This document shows, in pieces, positions 18,972 to 29,400 of a stretch of DNA of 64,000 nucleotides; the first letter of the stretch is position 1; each line of letters starts with the position of its first letter. Origin of the DNA: Akkermansia muciniphila. Lineage in GTDB: Bacteria > Verrucomicrobiota > Verrucomicrobiia > Verrucomicrobiales > V1-33. Position numbers and translations under genes: made by a program. Below the pieces are notes generated by a model. The model worked only from the letters and a program-made list of their open reading frames with translations, did no database searches and was not told the origin of the DNA. Location: assembly GCA_943333275.1 (NCBI GenBank), contig CALQSQ010000007.1:1-64000 (forward strand). Direction: 5' to 3'.

Positions 18972-18994
18972 AAGATGCATTCATAATGCATCTT
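18972..18994. promoter_or_regulatory. NsrR-type operator between nsrR and the YHS-haemoglobin gene
   Basis: AAGATGCATTC A TAATGCATCTT is an 11-1-11 inverted repeat, perfect except for the innermost pair. It closely matches the known NsrR site pattern AAGATGYATTT-N-AAATRCATCTT. A possible plus-strand -10 CATAAT (18982-18987), with a weak -35 TTCCAC 17 bp upstream, lies inside it. A bound repressor would then block the haemoglobin promoter and perhaps nsrR itself. Confidence 0.85.
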
Positions 18995-19064
18995 ATAACT
19001 TTCGGACGGAAGCACCTTTCCGTCCGGTTCCTGAACCCAAATCACCCTACCCCATCATTACTGC

Positions 19065-19664
19065 ATGAGAACCCTGCTACCCTTGGTCGCCACGATTGGC
19101 CTTGCTCTTTTCCAATTTTCAAATTCGAGGCTGGCAGCCGAACCGGCACCTGCCGCCGTGAACGGAGAAATTAACAAAATCTGTCCCATCAGCGGAAAAC
19201 CTGTCGATCCGAAGATCACGGTTGTTTATGAGGAAAAGACCTATGCTTTCGCCTCCGATGAGTGCCGCAAAAAATTCAACGAAGCCCGAGAAAAGAGTCT
19301 CTACAGCCAATTGGGGGGCAAGGCAGCGATCGATGCCGCGGTGGAGTTATTTTATAAAAAGGTGCTGGCCGATGATCGGATCAAGCATTTCTTCGATGAC
19401 ATCAACATGGACAAGCAGCGCCGAAAGCAAAAAGCCTTTCTCTCCGCAGCTTTTGGCGGTCCTGTTCCCTGGACGGGAAAAAACATGCGTGAGGCCCACG
19501 AGGGACTTCCCAACCTGAATGAAACCCATTTTAATGCTGTTGCGGAGAATCTTCAAAAGACCCTTGAGGAGCTGAAAATCAAAAAGGAGTTGATCGATCA
19601 GGTCATGGCGATAGCGGCGAGCACCAAGGATGACGTTCTGAATCGCAAGCCTGCCGCGAAGTAA
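19065..19664 (+). CDS. Exported YHS-like domain fused to a group I truncated haemoglobin
   Basis: This 199-aa protein starts with a signal peptide (MRTLLPLVATIGLALFQFSNSRLAA). A YHS/TRASH-like metal-binding segment follows (ICPISGKPVDPKITVVYEEKTYAFASDECRKKF). The rest is a complete group I truncated globin (SLYSQLGGKAAIDAAVELFYKKVLADDRIKHFF ... MREAHEGLPNLNETHF). The proximal haem His is in REAH and the B10 Tyr in LFYKKVL. Globins of this group bind oxygen and can oxidise NO to nitrate. It lies 70 bp downstream of an NsrR-type box and is divergent from nsrR, which supports a NO-protective or NO-buffering role outside the cytoplasm. Export needs testing. Confidence 0.9.
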   Translation: MRTLLPLVATIGLALFQFSNSRLAAEPAPAAVNGEINKICPISGKPVDPKITVVYEEKTYAFASDECRKKFNEAREKSLYSQLGGKAAIDAAVELFYKKVLADDRIKHFFDDINMDKQRRKQKAFLSAAFGGPVPWTGKNMREAHEGLPNLNETHFNAVAENLQKTLEELKIKKELIDQVMAIAASTKDDVLNRKPAAK

Positions 19665-19771
19665 GCCTCCCGCCGGGGAACGGTTGCCGACGATGAAGGT
19701 TCCTCTTCACGGATGTTGGAAAAATCCTCATTTCGTGATGCAAAAATCATTTGCCACGATGGAAGGGACGA

Positions 19772-19799
19772 TTAGTGTGGGCGCCCTTCCTGATACAAT
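19772..19799 (+). promoter_or_regulatory. Possible promoter of tRNA-Asp
   Basis: TACAAT (19794-19799) lies 27 bp before the tRNA, with a weak TTAGTG 16 bp further upstream. A GGAAGGG / CCCTTCC inverted repeat (19761-19767, 19784-19790) overlaps the spacer. Confidence 0.35.
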
Positions 19800-19825
19800 T
19801 GCCGTGTCTGGAGGAAAGTCAGCTT

Positions 19826-19902
19826 GGAGCGGTAGCTCAGTTGGTTAGAGCGCAGCCCTGTCACGGCTGAGGTCGCGGGTTCGAGCCCCGTCCGCTCCGC
19901 CA
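19826..19902 (+). tRNA. tRNA-Asp (GTC)
   Basis: The cloverleaf folds by eye: acceptor GGAGCGG / CCGCTCC, D-arm GCTC-AGTTGGTTA-GAGC, anticodon stem CAGCC / GGCTG around loop CTGTCAC (anticodon GTC), and T-loop GTTCGAGCC. The discriminator is G as expected for Asp, and the CCA end is encoded (19900-19902). Confidence 0.97.
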
Positions 19903-20025
19903 AGCTAACTTTCGCAGGAAAATCGGCCACGGCTCCCCTCGGGATGTCCCGGCTTTTCGTGTTGGATCTTTACACTTTGGGAAACTGGCTTATGGCGTTG
20001 CGATACGATTTCTGCCTGCTGATCC

Positions 20026-21174
20026 ATGTCCCTTCCCGCTGTCACCAAGTTTTTCCGTCATCATGCTCCCTTTGTGCTGCGCACGGAGGAATCGCTGCCC
20101 GAATTTACCCTTGCGTATGAGACCTACGGCACGCTGAACGAGGATGCGAGCAATGCCATTTTGCTCTTCCATGCGTTGACCGGCAGCCAGCATGCTGCCG
20201 GATTGAACACATCTGTGGCGGGGGTGGGGGATCGCTGGACCAGTGAGTGCCATGTGGGCTGGTGGGATCTGTTTATCGGTCCGCGGCGCGCTTTGGACAC
20301 GGATAAGTATTTCGTGATTTGCGCCAATTTTCTCGGCGGCTGTTATGGCAGCACCGGGCCCAGCTCGATCAATCCGCTCACTGGAAAAACCTATGGAGGG
20401 AAATTTCCCACCCTGAGGTTCGCCGACATCGTGGATGCGCAGCTTTTGCTGGTGGATCATCTTGGCATTACCAAGCTTCACGCCGTGGTGGGATCGTCGG
20501 TGGGCGGCATCATGGCACTCAGCCTGGCCACGCGATATCCGGATCGGGTGAAAAACATTATCAGTATCGGCAGCGGCTACCAGACGGCCATGCCGCAGAG
20601 GATCCTGAATTTCGAGCAAATCTTTGCCATCGAATCCGATCCCAATTTCAATTCGGGAAATTACCCTGCGGATGCGCCCCCGGATCAGGGCTTGGCGCTG
20701 GCGCGGATGATCGGCCACAAGACCTTTGTCTCCCTGCACACGCTGGAACAGCGCGCCCAGAGTCAGATTCGCAATCAGGAGGACAACCTTTCCTGGTATG
20801 AACTGCGCAATGGGGTGGAGAGCTACATGCTGCATCAGGGGCGGAAATTCGTAAAACGCTTCGATGCCAACACCTACCTACGCATTCTCGATGCCTGGCA
20901 GTGGTTCGATCTCCTCCGCGAGGCCGAAGTGGAAAGTCATGAGGAGTTGTTCATTCGCTGCCGCGACCAACGCTACCTCATTTTCAGCATCGACAGTGAT
21001 GTCTGTTTCTACCCCGCCGAACAGGCCGCCCTGGAGAAAATTCTGACCGACAACCAGGTTCCTAACACCCATATCACCGTCCATTCCGAGAAAGGGCATG
21101 ACTCCTTTCTGCTGGAGCCGCTGCTCTTCTACCCCCACCTCGCCTACGCGTTGGAAGGCGGGTGGGGGTTCTGA
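20026..21174 (+). CDS. metX: Homoserine O-acetyltransferase MetX
   Basis: MetX (382 aa) is an alpha/beta-hydrolase-fold acyltransferase that activates homoserine for methionine synthesis. Family signatures are YETYGTLNEDASNAILLFHALTG, GWWDLFIGPRRALDTDKYFVICANFLGGCYGSTGP and the nucleophile motif VGSSVGGIMAL. The acid (SIDSDVCFYP) and His (EKGHDSFLLEP) complete the triad. Whether it uses acetyl- or succinyl-CoA cannot be settled by eye. metW does not follow; the convergent haloperoxidase gene ends 21 bp away. No SAM riboswitch was seen in the 120 bp between the tRNA and the ATG. Confidence 0.94.
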   Translation: MSLPAVTKFFRHHAPFVLRTEESLPEFTLAYETYGTLNEDASNAILLFHALTGSQHAAGLNTSVAGVGDRWTSECHVGWWDLFIGPRRALDTDKYFVICANFLGGCYGSTGPSSINPLTGKTYGGKFPTLRFADIVDAQLLLVDHLGITKLHAVVGSSVGGIMALSLATRYPDRVKNIISIGSGYQTAMPQRILNFEQIFAIESDPNFNSGNYPADAPPDQGLALARMIGHKTFVSLHTLEQRAQSQIRNQEDNLSWYELRNGVESYMLHQGRKFVKRFDANTYLRILDAWQWFDLLREAEVESHEELFIRCRDQRYLIFSIDSDVCFYPAEQAALEKILTDNQVPNTHITVHSEKGHDSFLLEPLLFYPHLAYALEGGWGF

Positions 21175-21195
21175 AGGCCGGTCGTCTGCGCCGGA

Positions 21196-23424
21196 TTACG
21201 GTGAGGTGGACCGGACGATTTGGTAGAATTTCTTTTCGGGGGAGGCGGCGTTGTCCGTGTAGCTACCGATCGTGTCGTACGTGATGGCCAGCGGGGCGAC
21301 GTCAGTCCATCCCTGAAGGGTTGTGGAAGTGCGGACCTTGTAATACATGCCGCGGATCGTATTCCAAGTGACCTTCACGCTGTTAGGACCGAGGATGGTG
21401 ATGTTTGGGGTGAAGATTTCATCGTCGACAGTGCCAGTCCAATATTTCTCAGCGAGAGTGAAGGCAGAGATACCGACTTGGGAGCCGATGATCCGGCCAT
21501 GGTAGTCGTCTTCGCTTACATGGATGCCGCCCCAGCGGCGCGACTGGCCAGCCTGATCCGCGGCATCGTAGTAGGTGCACCATTGGAGGTCGATATTGGT
21601 GCTGGGACCTAGATCAATCTGCATGGAATTGGCGGCATAGGTGTGATGGGCAAAACCCCCTGGGAAATAAGGGCTGCCGGTGAGCAGGGTGAGTGCTTCA
21701 GCCGAAGCGCGAGAGAAGGTGCTGTGGCCGGAGATGTAACCAGGGAAGGCCGGGGTATTGAAGGTCTTGCGCTGGAAGGGAACCCAGTCCTTGGCAAGCA
21801 TCCAAGTCACGTGGCTCTGATGGGTGGCGATGGATGGGGCCGGTAGGTTGTTCATGTGCTCTGCGGGCCAGGATTTGACGACCACTTCACCATCGTGGTA
21901 GAGGCCCGGATCGTATTGGTTGGTATACATGTTCCAGATTTGCTCATGCCTTTCTCCGACCGCGTAAGTGGCCGGGGTGACGACCTCCACGACTCCGGAT
22001 TCCAGCGGCAGACCCTCGGGGTGATAGGAGGGACCCATTGGATCCGAGGATTGACCCCGTGCTCCCATATAACGGATCAGCGTGATCGGGCGGGGGCCGG
22101 AGTAATAACGTTTCAGTGCCCAGGCGGCACAGGCGGCGTCGTGCGTGGAAGCGGCGACGCTGAAATAGGTCTTAATGTCCCATTCCAGATCGTTCACCGT
22201 AGCGCCAACACCGCGCAGTTTTTTGGGACACAGGGGATTGTCGGCGACCTGATTGGCGAGCACGTGCCAGTGACCCGGAGGGGTTTCGGAATTGGGTCCA
22301 TCCGCCCAGAACTCTGCGAGAACCCGGACAAAGTCACCTCGGGCGACTAGATTTGGTGAATAGGCGGGGCCGCCGGGCACCGGATTGGAGGCGCGGCCAG
22401 TGCCGCTGTCGGAACCGAGGGGGTTGTTGCCAAAAGAGAGCGGGGAAATATCCACGGTGTCGGTGTCGTTGAGCTGGCTGCTGGCCCGGATGACGCCCAG
22501 AACCTGCGCCTTGAAGGCGGCATCGGTGGGGCTTACGTTGGCGCCGACGGTGATTTTGGAGGGGCCGCCGAATGGATCAACCCAGGGTTTGAGGGGGTCG
22601 GTTCTGGAGAGACTGAACGGAGTAGTGCGCAAGGATTGCACGCCGACGAAAGTTTGAATTCCACCTGGTGTTGGAATCCCATTTTGTGAAACAGAGGCGG
22701 AAAGGGCCAGTGGCTGCCACAAATTAGGATTGGTATCGGTGGTATATCCCAAAGAAATGAGAGGCAATCCAAGGCCAAGTGGCATGTTGGACCGACTGGG
22801 GTTTTCCCCATTGTTGCCGAGCACGCTCATGGCCAGTGCTGTGGCCATGTTTCCGTTGACCCCCGTCGTATAGGCCTGGGGGTAGTTGGTGATGCTAAAG
22901 CCATCACTGGCACCCCAGGTGAGGATGGCCTGGCCGATGCGGCGTCCCACTTCCATGGGGGTGGTGCCGGCAGTCACTGCACCCTGACCATTGGTATCGG
23001 CTCCTGCCCCGTAGAGCGCGATAATTTTCGCATCGAAGCTGGCAAGGGATGTGGCAAATCCCGCGGCGGGGGAGGCAAATCGAGCCCGCAATACACGGTA
23101 GGCGGCGAAACTGACGGCCTCAGCGCGGGCGGCTTCTAGATCCACTGGCAGCGGGGTGATCTTTTCGTTGTAGGCGTACCCCAACGGAACAGGATCGTAC
23201 GCAGCCCAGGCGTCATACATGGCGACGGCGGTGTGGAAGAGGTTGCGCGCATGTGCGGGAGGATTGGGCACGTTGCGGCGGATGGCTGCAAGCATAAGTT
23301 CGTTCCATTCACGCGCTGCGGAGGGAGTGGCCTCTGCAGTAGTGGTGGCCAGGGCCAAGGCAACGATGGGGAGCCAGCGGCGGAGGGAGTGGATTTTTGC
23401 AAGGTTCATTTTCATAATAGGCAT
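21196..23424 (-). CDS. Exported vanadium-dependent haloperoxidase-like protein (PAP2 fold)
   Basis: The start is placed at 23424 or 23415, giving about 742 aa, because the signal peptide begins there (MKMNLAKIHSLRRWLPIVALALATTTAEA). The upstream part of the track ORF looks non-coding. The three vanadate/phosphate-binding motifs are present: KRYYSGPRP (K-x6-RP), GYISGHSTF (SGHS) and SRRWGGIHVSED (SR-x3-G-x-H-x3-D). Relatives oxidise halides with peroxide, while related bacterial proteins may act as phosphatases. A C-terminal ~75-residue beta module (TLQGWTDVAPL ... KKFYQIVRS) resembles the tails of other secreted proteins here. It stands alone between two convergent or codirectional genes. Confidence 0.87.
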   Translation of the reverse strand: MPIMKMNLAKIHSLRRWLPIVALALATTTAEATPSAAREWNELMLAAIRRNVPNPPAHARNLFHTAVAMYDAWAAYDPVPLGYAYNEKITPLPVDLEAARAEAVSFAAYRVLRARFASPAAGFATSLASFDAKIIALYGAGADTNGQGAVTAGTTPMEVGRRIGQAILTWGASDGFSITNYPQAYTTGVNGNMATALAMSVLGNNGENPSRSNMPLGLGLPLISLGYTTDTNPNLWQPLALSASVSQNGIPTPGGIQTFVGVQSLRTTPFSLSRTDPLKPWVDPFGGPSKITVGANVSPTDAAFKAQVLGVIRASSQLNDTDTVDISPLSFGNNPLGSDSGTGRASNPVPGGPAYSPNLVARGDFVRVLAEFWADGPNSETPPGHWHVLANQVADNPLCPKKLRGVGATVNDLEWDIKTYFSVAASTHDAACAAWALKRYYSGPRPITLIRYMGARGQSSDPMGPSYHPEGLPLESGVVEVVTPATYAVGERHEQIWNMYTNQYDPGLYHDGEVVVKSWPAEHMNNLPAPSIATHQSHVTWMLAKDWVPFQRKTFNTPAFPGYISGHSTFSRASAEALTLLTGSPYFPGGFAHHTYAANSMQIDLGPSTNIDLQWCTYYDAADQAGQSRRWGGIHVSEDDYHGRIIGSQVGISAFTLAEKYWTGTVDDEIFTPNITILGPNSVKVTWNTIRGMYYKVRTSTTLQGWTDVAPLAITYDTIGSYTDNAASPEKKFYQIVRSTSP

Positions 23425-23690
23425 GGGGTGGATTCGGGGCGAAAGCACCGTTACTGGTAAGAGCAGAGTACTTCTGCTGCCGTTATAGATTTCCACTGCT
23501 GCATTGCACGCTTCCTTCCGTGAATTACCCAGTTCACTCTGCAAAAGGGTGATTATCAAGGATGGAAGGCCAAAACACTCCCAGAAACCGCTCAGTTGTG
23601 GTTTTGGGAATTTATTATGGAAACTATTATCCGCTCCGTGAATTTAACGCAATTTTAGCATTTCGTCAAACAGGGGGAACCTTGCCCGGC

Positions 23691-23724
23691 AATCCGCGGC
23701 ACTGGCTGTGCCGCGTCGCGGATT
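23691..23724 (-). terminator. Strong hairpin overlapping the clpB stop codon
   Basis: AATCCGCG (23691-23698) pairs with CGCGGATT (23717-23724), with further pairing inside (GCAC/GTGC). An alternative 8-bp stem CGCGGCAC / GTGCCGCG is also possible. It begins at the clpB stop codon on the minus strand. No T tract follows, so it may be an mRNA 3'-end stabiliser rather than a true intrinsic terminator. Confidence 0.45.
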
Positions 23725-26278
23725 ATCCTGAATTCTGGATGTCGAATTTCAACTTTCCGTCCTTGAGGTCTGCCTTGATCGTGGCTCCCTCAGGCAGGTT
23801 TCCGCTGAGGAGATGCTGGCTCAGGGGATCGAGCAGGTGCTTTTGTAGCGAACGCTTCAAAGGCCGGGCCCCGAAAACCGGGTCGTAGCCTTCATCGGCC
23901 AGAAAGCGGATGGCCTCGTCGCTGAGTTGGAGGTGGTAATGCTGCTGGGCAAGTCGGTCGACAATTTTCAGCAATTGGATCTTCACGATGCCGTCGAGTT
24001 CGCTGGCCTGGAGACGGTCGAAGATGACGATCTCATCGATGCGATTGAGGAATTCCGGGCGGAAGAATTGCTTGAGGGATTCGCGCACCATGGCTTCGCG
24101 CTGTTCGGGATTGGATTCATCCTGAATGGCGGCACTGCCGAGGTTGCTGGTCATGATGATGACCGTGTTGGTGAAATCCACGGTGCGGCCCTGGCCATCG
24201 GTGATGCGGCCATCATCGAGCACCTGCAGCAGGGAGTTGAAAACATCCGGGTGGGCTTTTTCCACTTCGTCAAAGAGGACGACGCTGTAGGGCTTGCGGC
24301 GCACGGCTTCCGTTAGCTGGCCGCCCTCATCGTAGCCCACGTAGCCGGGAGGTGCCCCGATCAGACGGCTCACGCTGTGTTTCTCCATGTATTCGGACAT
24401 GTCGATGCGCGTCATGGCGGCTTCATCATCAAAGAGAAATTCCGCGAGGGCCTTGCTGAGTTCGGTTTTGCCAACACCGGTTGGACCAAGGAAAAGGAAG
24501 CTGCCGATGGGGCGGCTGGCCTCCTGCAGGCCGGCGCGGGCGCGGCGCACGGCATTGGAGACCGCATGGATGGCGGCGGTCTGTCCGATGACCCTTTCGC
24601 CGAGCCGGGCCTCCATCTTCAACAACTTGGCACGTTCGCCCTCCTGCAATCGTGACACGGGAATGCCCGTCCAGGCTGCGACCACCTTGGCAATATCCTC
24701 CTCGGTGACTTCCTCCCGCAGCAATGCGGGCACGGCCTGACTGGCTTCCACGAGTTGGCGTTCGAGTTCCGGCAGCGTGCCATATTGAATCTCCCCCGCC
24801 CTGGCAAAATCCCCGGCGCGCTGGGCCTGTTCCAGCGCGGTGCGTTGTTGCTCCAATTCGGTCTTGATCTTGCGGGTCTTGGTGACCACGGCCTTTTCGG
24901 ACTGCCACTGGCCTTTGAGTGCGGTGCTGCGTTCGCGCAGTTCGGAAATTTCCTTTTCCAGCTTCGCGGTGCGCTCCTTGCTGGCGGCGTCGGTTTCCTT
25001 TTTCAAGGCCAGCCGTTCCATTTCAGCCTGCATGATGGATCGCTCCAGCACATCGATTTCCGTGGGCATGGATTCGATTTCAATTTTCAAACGGCTGGCA
25101 GCCTCGTCCATGAGGTCCACCGCCTTGTCGGGGAGGAAACGCTCTGTGATATAGCGATTGGAAAGGGTTGCGGCCGCGATGAGGGCGCTGTCCTTGATGC
25201 GCACGCCGTGGTGGACTTCGTAACGTTCCTTGAGTCCGCGGAGAATGGCGATGGTGTCCTCCACGCTGGGTTCATCAATCTGCACGGGCTGGAAACGACG
25301 CTCCAAGGCCGCATCCTTCTCGATGTATTTGCGATACTCGTTGAGCGTGGTGGCGCCGATGCAGCGCAGTTCACCTCGGGCCAGCTGTGGCTTGAGCAGA
25401 TTGGAGGCATCCACCGCGCCTTCGCTGGCACCGGCGCCGACGATGGTGTGCAGTTCGTCAATAAACAAAATGATCTGTCCCTCGCTGGAAGTGACCTCCT
25501 TCAGAAAGGCCTTGAGCCGTTCTTCAAATTCCCCGCGATATTTTGCTCCAGCGAGCATGCCGCCAAGGTCCATGGAAATCAGCCTTTTGCCTAGCAGGGA
25601 TTCCGGCACATCGCCCGCGACGATTCGGCGTGCCAGTCCTTCGGCGATGGCGGTCTTGCCGACGCCGGGTTCGCCGATGAGCACCGGGTTGTTTTTGCTG
25701 CGACGGCTCAGCACCTGCATGACCCGGCGGATTTCGTCATCGCGACCGATCACCGGGTCGATTTTCCCGGCCTTGGCGCGGGCCGTGAGATCGGTGCCGT
25801 ATTTTTCAAGCGTCTGGTATTTTCCCTCAGGATCGGCATCGGTGACTTTTTGCGCACCGCGGATTTTTTTCAGCGCGGCGAGTAGCGAGGCGTGGGTGAC
25901 ATGGAGGGATTTTAAAATGGGATCGAGATCCGTGCGCGTCTTGGGAAGGGCCAGCAACACGTGCTCCACACTGACATAACTGTCCTGCAGGGCGGTGCGT
26001 TCCATGTCGGCATTCGCAAGCAGCTCGCGGAAATCCGAGGAAAGTGCCTGCCCTCCGGTTGCGCCGGAGAGTTTCGGCTGGCGTGCCAGATGCGCGGTGA
26101 TTTGCGAGGCCAGATCCGGCTGCGGCAGCAGGCTCACGGCCAGGCCACCCTCCTGTTGCAGCAGCGCCAGCAGCAGGTGGGAGGGTTTCATTTCCGAATG
26201 CTGCCACTGGATGGCCAGCGTCTGAGTGACGGCGAGAGCTTCCTGGAGTTTGGTGGTGAATTTTTCTTGGGAGATCAT
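23723..26278 (-). CDS. clpB: Protein disaggregase ClpB
   Basis: ClpB (851 aa) is the Hsp100 AAA+ ATPase that, with DnaK, pulls proteins out of aggregates. The ATG at 26278 gives the usual start ([19 protein letters not shown]); the track ORF adds 22 doubtful residues. The order is: Clp_N repeats, NBD1 ([28 protein letters not shown]), a long coiled-coil M domain ([23 protein letters not shown]), NBD2 ([38 protein letters not shown]) and the D2 small domain. The length is near the family norm of about 857. No CIRCE element is visible upstream, so heat control is not evident. Confidence 0.97.
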   Translation of the reverse strand: MISQEKFTTKLQEALAVTQTLAIQWQHSEMKPSHLLLALLQQEGGLAVSLLPQPDLASQITAHLARQPKLSGATGGQALSSDFRELLANADMERTALQDSYVSVEHVLLALPKTRTDLDPILKSLHVTHASLLAALKKIRGAQKVTDADPEGKYQTLEKYGTDLTARAKAGKIDPVIGRDDEIRRVMQVLSRRSKNNPVLIGEPGVGKTAIAEGLARRIVAGDVPESLLGKRLISMDLGGMLAGAKYRGEFEERLKAFLKEVTSSEGQIILFIDELHTIVGAGASEGAVDASNLLKPQLARGELRCIGATTLNEYRKYIEKDAALERRFQPVQIDEPSVEDTIAILRGLKERYEVHHGVRIKDSALIAAATLSNRYITERFLPDKAVDLMDEAASRLKIEIESMPTEIDVLERSIMQAEMERLALKKETDAASKERTAKLEKEISELRERSTALKGQWQSEKAVVTKTRKIKTELEQQRTALEQAQRAGDFARAGEIQYGTLPELERQLVEASQAVPALLREEVTEEDIAKVVAAWTGIPVSRLQEGERAKLLKMEARLGERVIGQTAAIHAVSNAVRRARAGLQEASRPIGSFLFLGPTGVGKTELSKALAEFLFDDEAAMTRIDMSEYMEKHSVSRLIGAPPGYVGYDEGGQLTEAVRRKPYSVVLFDEVEKAHPDVFNSLLQVLDDGRITDGQGRTVDFTNTVIIMTSNLGSAAIQDESNPEQREAMVRESLKQFFRPEFLNRIDEIVIFDRLQASELDGIVKIQLLKIVDRLAQQHYHLQLSDEAIRFLADEGYDPVFGARPLKRSLQKHLLDPLSQHLLSGNLPEGATIKADLKDGKLKFDIQNSG

Positions 26279-26455
26279 GGCAGGGTTATGAGCAGGAAGT
26301 GAGCAAATGCGTTTTCTCCGTAAACTGGCGGCATACCAGTCCAAGTCGCGCCAATTTTACGCTATTTCGTGTGACAGATTTGCGCCAAATGTGCCAAATC
26401 AGGCCCGCTAAAACCTAGCATGCCGGACTGGCGGCGACGGAATCGCCTGTGATGT

Positions 26456-29400
26456 TCAGGGGATGGCCCGGCGCACGCGATAGAAGTATTTATCGGCCGG
26501 CGGAGGGGCGAGCGGGAGGATGATCTCCCTGATAAAGCCGGTGCCGGTGAACGTGCCATTGGGGACTTCGGTCCAAATATCGAGATCCGGCGAGGATTCA
26601 ACCGTGCAGTTTTCTCCGAGCACGGTGGGGACGCAGATGGCAATGTTATTGCCGCGGATTTCCAGACAGGGGGCCAGTGTTGGAATGATGGTGCCGTCAC
26701 CGCCAACCGTGAACTGGCGCGGACGGACGACGCTGGAGCGCTGGCCACCGGGGCCGGAGGCGACCACGGAGATGGTGTAGGCACCGGGCGGCAGGATCGG
26801 AAGCTGGACGGAGCCCTGGCCACCGTTGCCCGGGGTCTGGCCCATCACCAGGCCGTTGACGATAAAGGCGAATTGCGTTGCGGGCTCGGCAGATTTCGTC
26901 CGCGCGGTGGCGCGGATTGGCTGGCCGACGTTGAAGAAGGCATAGTTGGCAGGTTCCACGAGCGCAACGTCCGGACTGACGATGTAAGTGGTTTCGCAGG
27001 TGGTGGAATGCCCGGCGGCATCGGCCACGACAATCGTGATGATGTGCGTTCCAGTGCCCACGGCCGTGCCGGCGGCTGGCGATTGGGTTGCTACCAGTAG
27101 GGTTGCTGGAGTGCAATCATCGGTCGCCTGGAGATTTCCAAGGAAATTAGGCACCACTCCCTGCCAGCCGACGACGGTGATACCCGGGGGGCAGACGAAC
27201 TTGGGCGCGTCCTGGTCTCCGACTTTCACTTTGGCCTCGCAAATGGCCACCCACGAGCCGCCGACCTGGGCACAAAGGGTGATGAGGTGATTTCCGATGG
27301 GGAAATTTTGCGTGAGGGTGGTGGTGCCGACGGTGGGCGGGCCGGAGGCTGCGATGGTGGCATTGCTGAGGATCGTGGTGCCTTCCTTCCAACGAACATT
27401 GATCGGGCCGCCATCGGAATCCGAAAGCATGGCGCTGAGGGTGACGGTGCTGGTGGTGGCACCTTTATCGGGGCAGACTGCGACAGAGTCGGGACACTTG
27501 ATGGCTGTGGGTGGGTGATCCTCATCGGAGCAGGGATCGTCATGCCCTTCACAGCAGGTGAGGGTGATGTCCTTGAGGATCGGCGATTCGGTGGAGCATG
27601 GGGCACCAATGAAGCGCACCCGGATCTCCACCCAGCGGCCCGTGATCCCCTTGTTACAGAATTTCTGGCCATTGGCGACGGTGATGAACGGATGCGTGGG
27701 CAGGAGGGGTTGCTGGTCATCGGCGCGGATTTCGACGATAAGCTGGTTGCTGGCGCTGAGGTTGGAACCGGTCCAGGTCAGGGTTCCCCAGTCCAGTCCA
27801 TCGCAGCCACCGTCATGGAGCACCGACCACGAACCTTCGCGGCAGGTGGAGCCCAGGGCTACGAAACCGGTCATGTCGCTGTAGTTGTAGGGGCTGGCAT
27901 TGAGACCGGTAGGGTGGGTTCCTGACGAGCCGAGGTCGATCGTTTTGTCCACGGTGGCGGATCCGGAATTGATCCGGTGGGCGGAATTCCCACCCAAGTC
28001 GGCCGCCCAGATGTGGCCGTTGCTGTCCACCGCCACTCCACGGACATGGATGGATCCGGGGCTGACAGGGTTTGGGGAAACCGGGATGGTGACAGGAGGC
28101 TGCACGGTGTGGCCGGTGCAGAGCGGGCTGTTGGGGGAGAGGTGGTAGACTTGCGTTCCATTGGCTGCCCACACATTGCCCGTGCCATCCACACAAATGC
28201 CGGTGGCCCCGCCCTGGGTCGGGTAGTCGAAAAGAATATTTCCACTGGTATCAAATTCGATGATGCCGCTGGCGACGGTATTCCAGCTGCTGTCATAGGA
28301 TACTGCGCCCGCCCCAAATACGTGACAGCAGCGTGGATCAATGCCAAGTCCGTAAACGTAGGTGTAGGGTGAGTTCTGCACCGGGAGGGAGACGAGGGTG
28401 CTCGAATTGACCCGCATGAGCTGCGAACCGCCCCAGAGGACGCCGAAACCATCCAGCAATCCTCCGTAACCACCAGCACCGACGTTGAAATAGGTTCCGC
28501 CGATCAGATTTCCGGTCACTCCGTCCACGGCTTGGAAATCCTGGTCGTTCAAGCCGCCGGTCCAGAGGTTGTTGTTGCAGTCCACGGCCAGGAAGCGTGT
28601 GCCGCCGCCAGGAACGCGGGTGTAGATGGTGATGCACTCATCCTCGGCGGTTTGCACTCCGCCATCGGTGTCCACTCCGCCGGCGTTGTTCCAGGGCAGG
28701 ATGTGGCCAAGCCCGCGCGAAGTCTTGATGTAGCCGTCGCCGTCGCGGTCGGTGCAGGTGCTATAGGTGAAGGGTGGCTTGAGGTAGCTGCCAAGTGGGT
28801 TGGGGGTGAAATTTCCCGCCACAACATCCCCGCGGGTGCCGCCGAGCACAATGCCGATGCGCACCACGGAGCCATAGGAATCCGCGGGACCGCTGGGTGG
28901 CGTGCCGTCGAGTTTTTCATACGATGCGCGATTGCCCACCCAGACGTTGCCGTATTTATCCACAGTGGTTCGGGAGGGGTCGCGCCCGCTGGTTCCAGGT
29001 GCGAAACTATCCGGAGAGGACCAGTATTCACCCATGACAGCCGCTGGTGAATTCGGACCATTGATGTCGATGCGCACCACGGTGCCGCGCGCCGAGCAGG
29101 GAATGCAGACAAAGGGCAGGGGTTTGGTGATGGGATTGAGTTGGAGTTGGTCGTGATTGGGATTGTGATTGAGGTTGATCACAGTGCCGAGGTCGAAATC
29201 GGCATCCAGCGTCCACGTCTTGGGAATGCAGGGGCAATGCACTTCGACGCATCCGGTGACTGAGCAGCATTTCTGGAAGTTTGCCGAGTGACCGGAAATG
29301 ATCATGCAGATTTTCTTGCACGCGGGATCGACCGTGACGGGCTGACAGAACGACCCCGTCTGCCCCGTCGCGAGTGCCGGAAACACCGGAACGATGAACG

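Noticed and set aside
19903-20025. SAM riboswitch or T-box before metX
   Set aside because: Only a short CGGGATGTCCCG hairpin was seen between tRNA-Asp and metX; no conserved riboswitch core.
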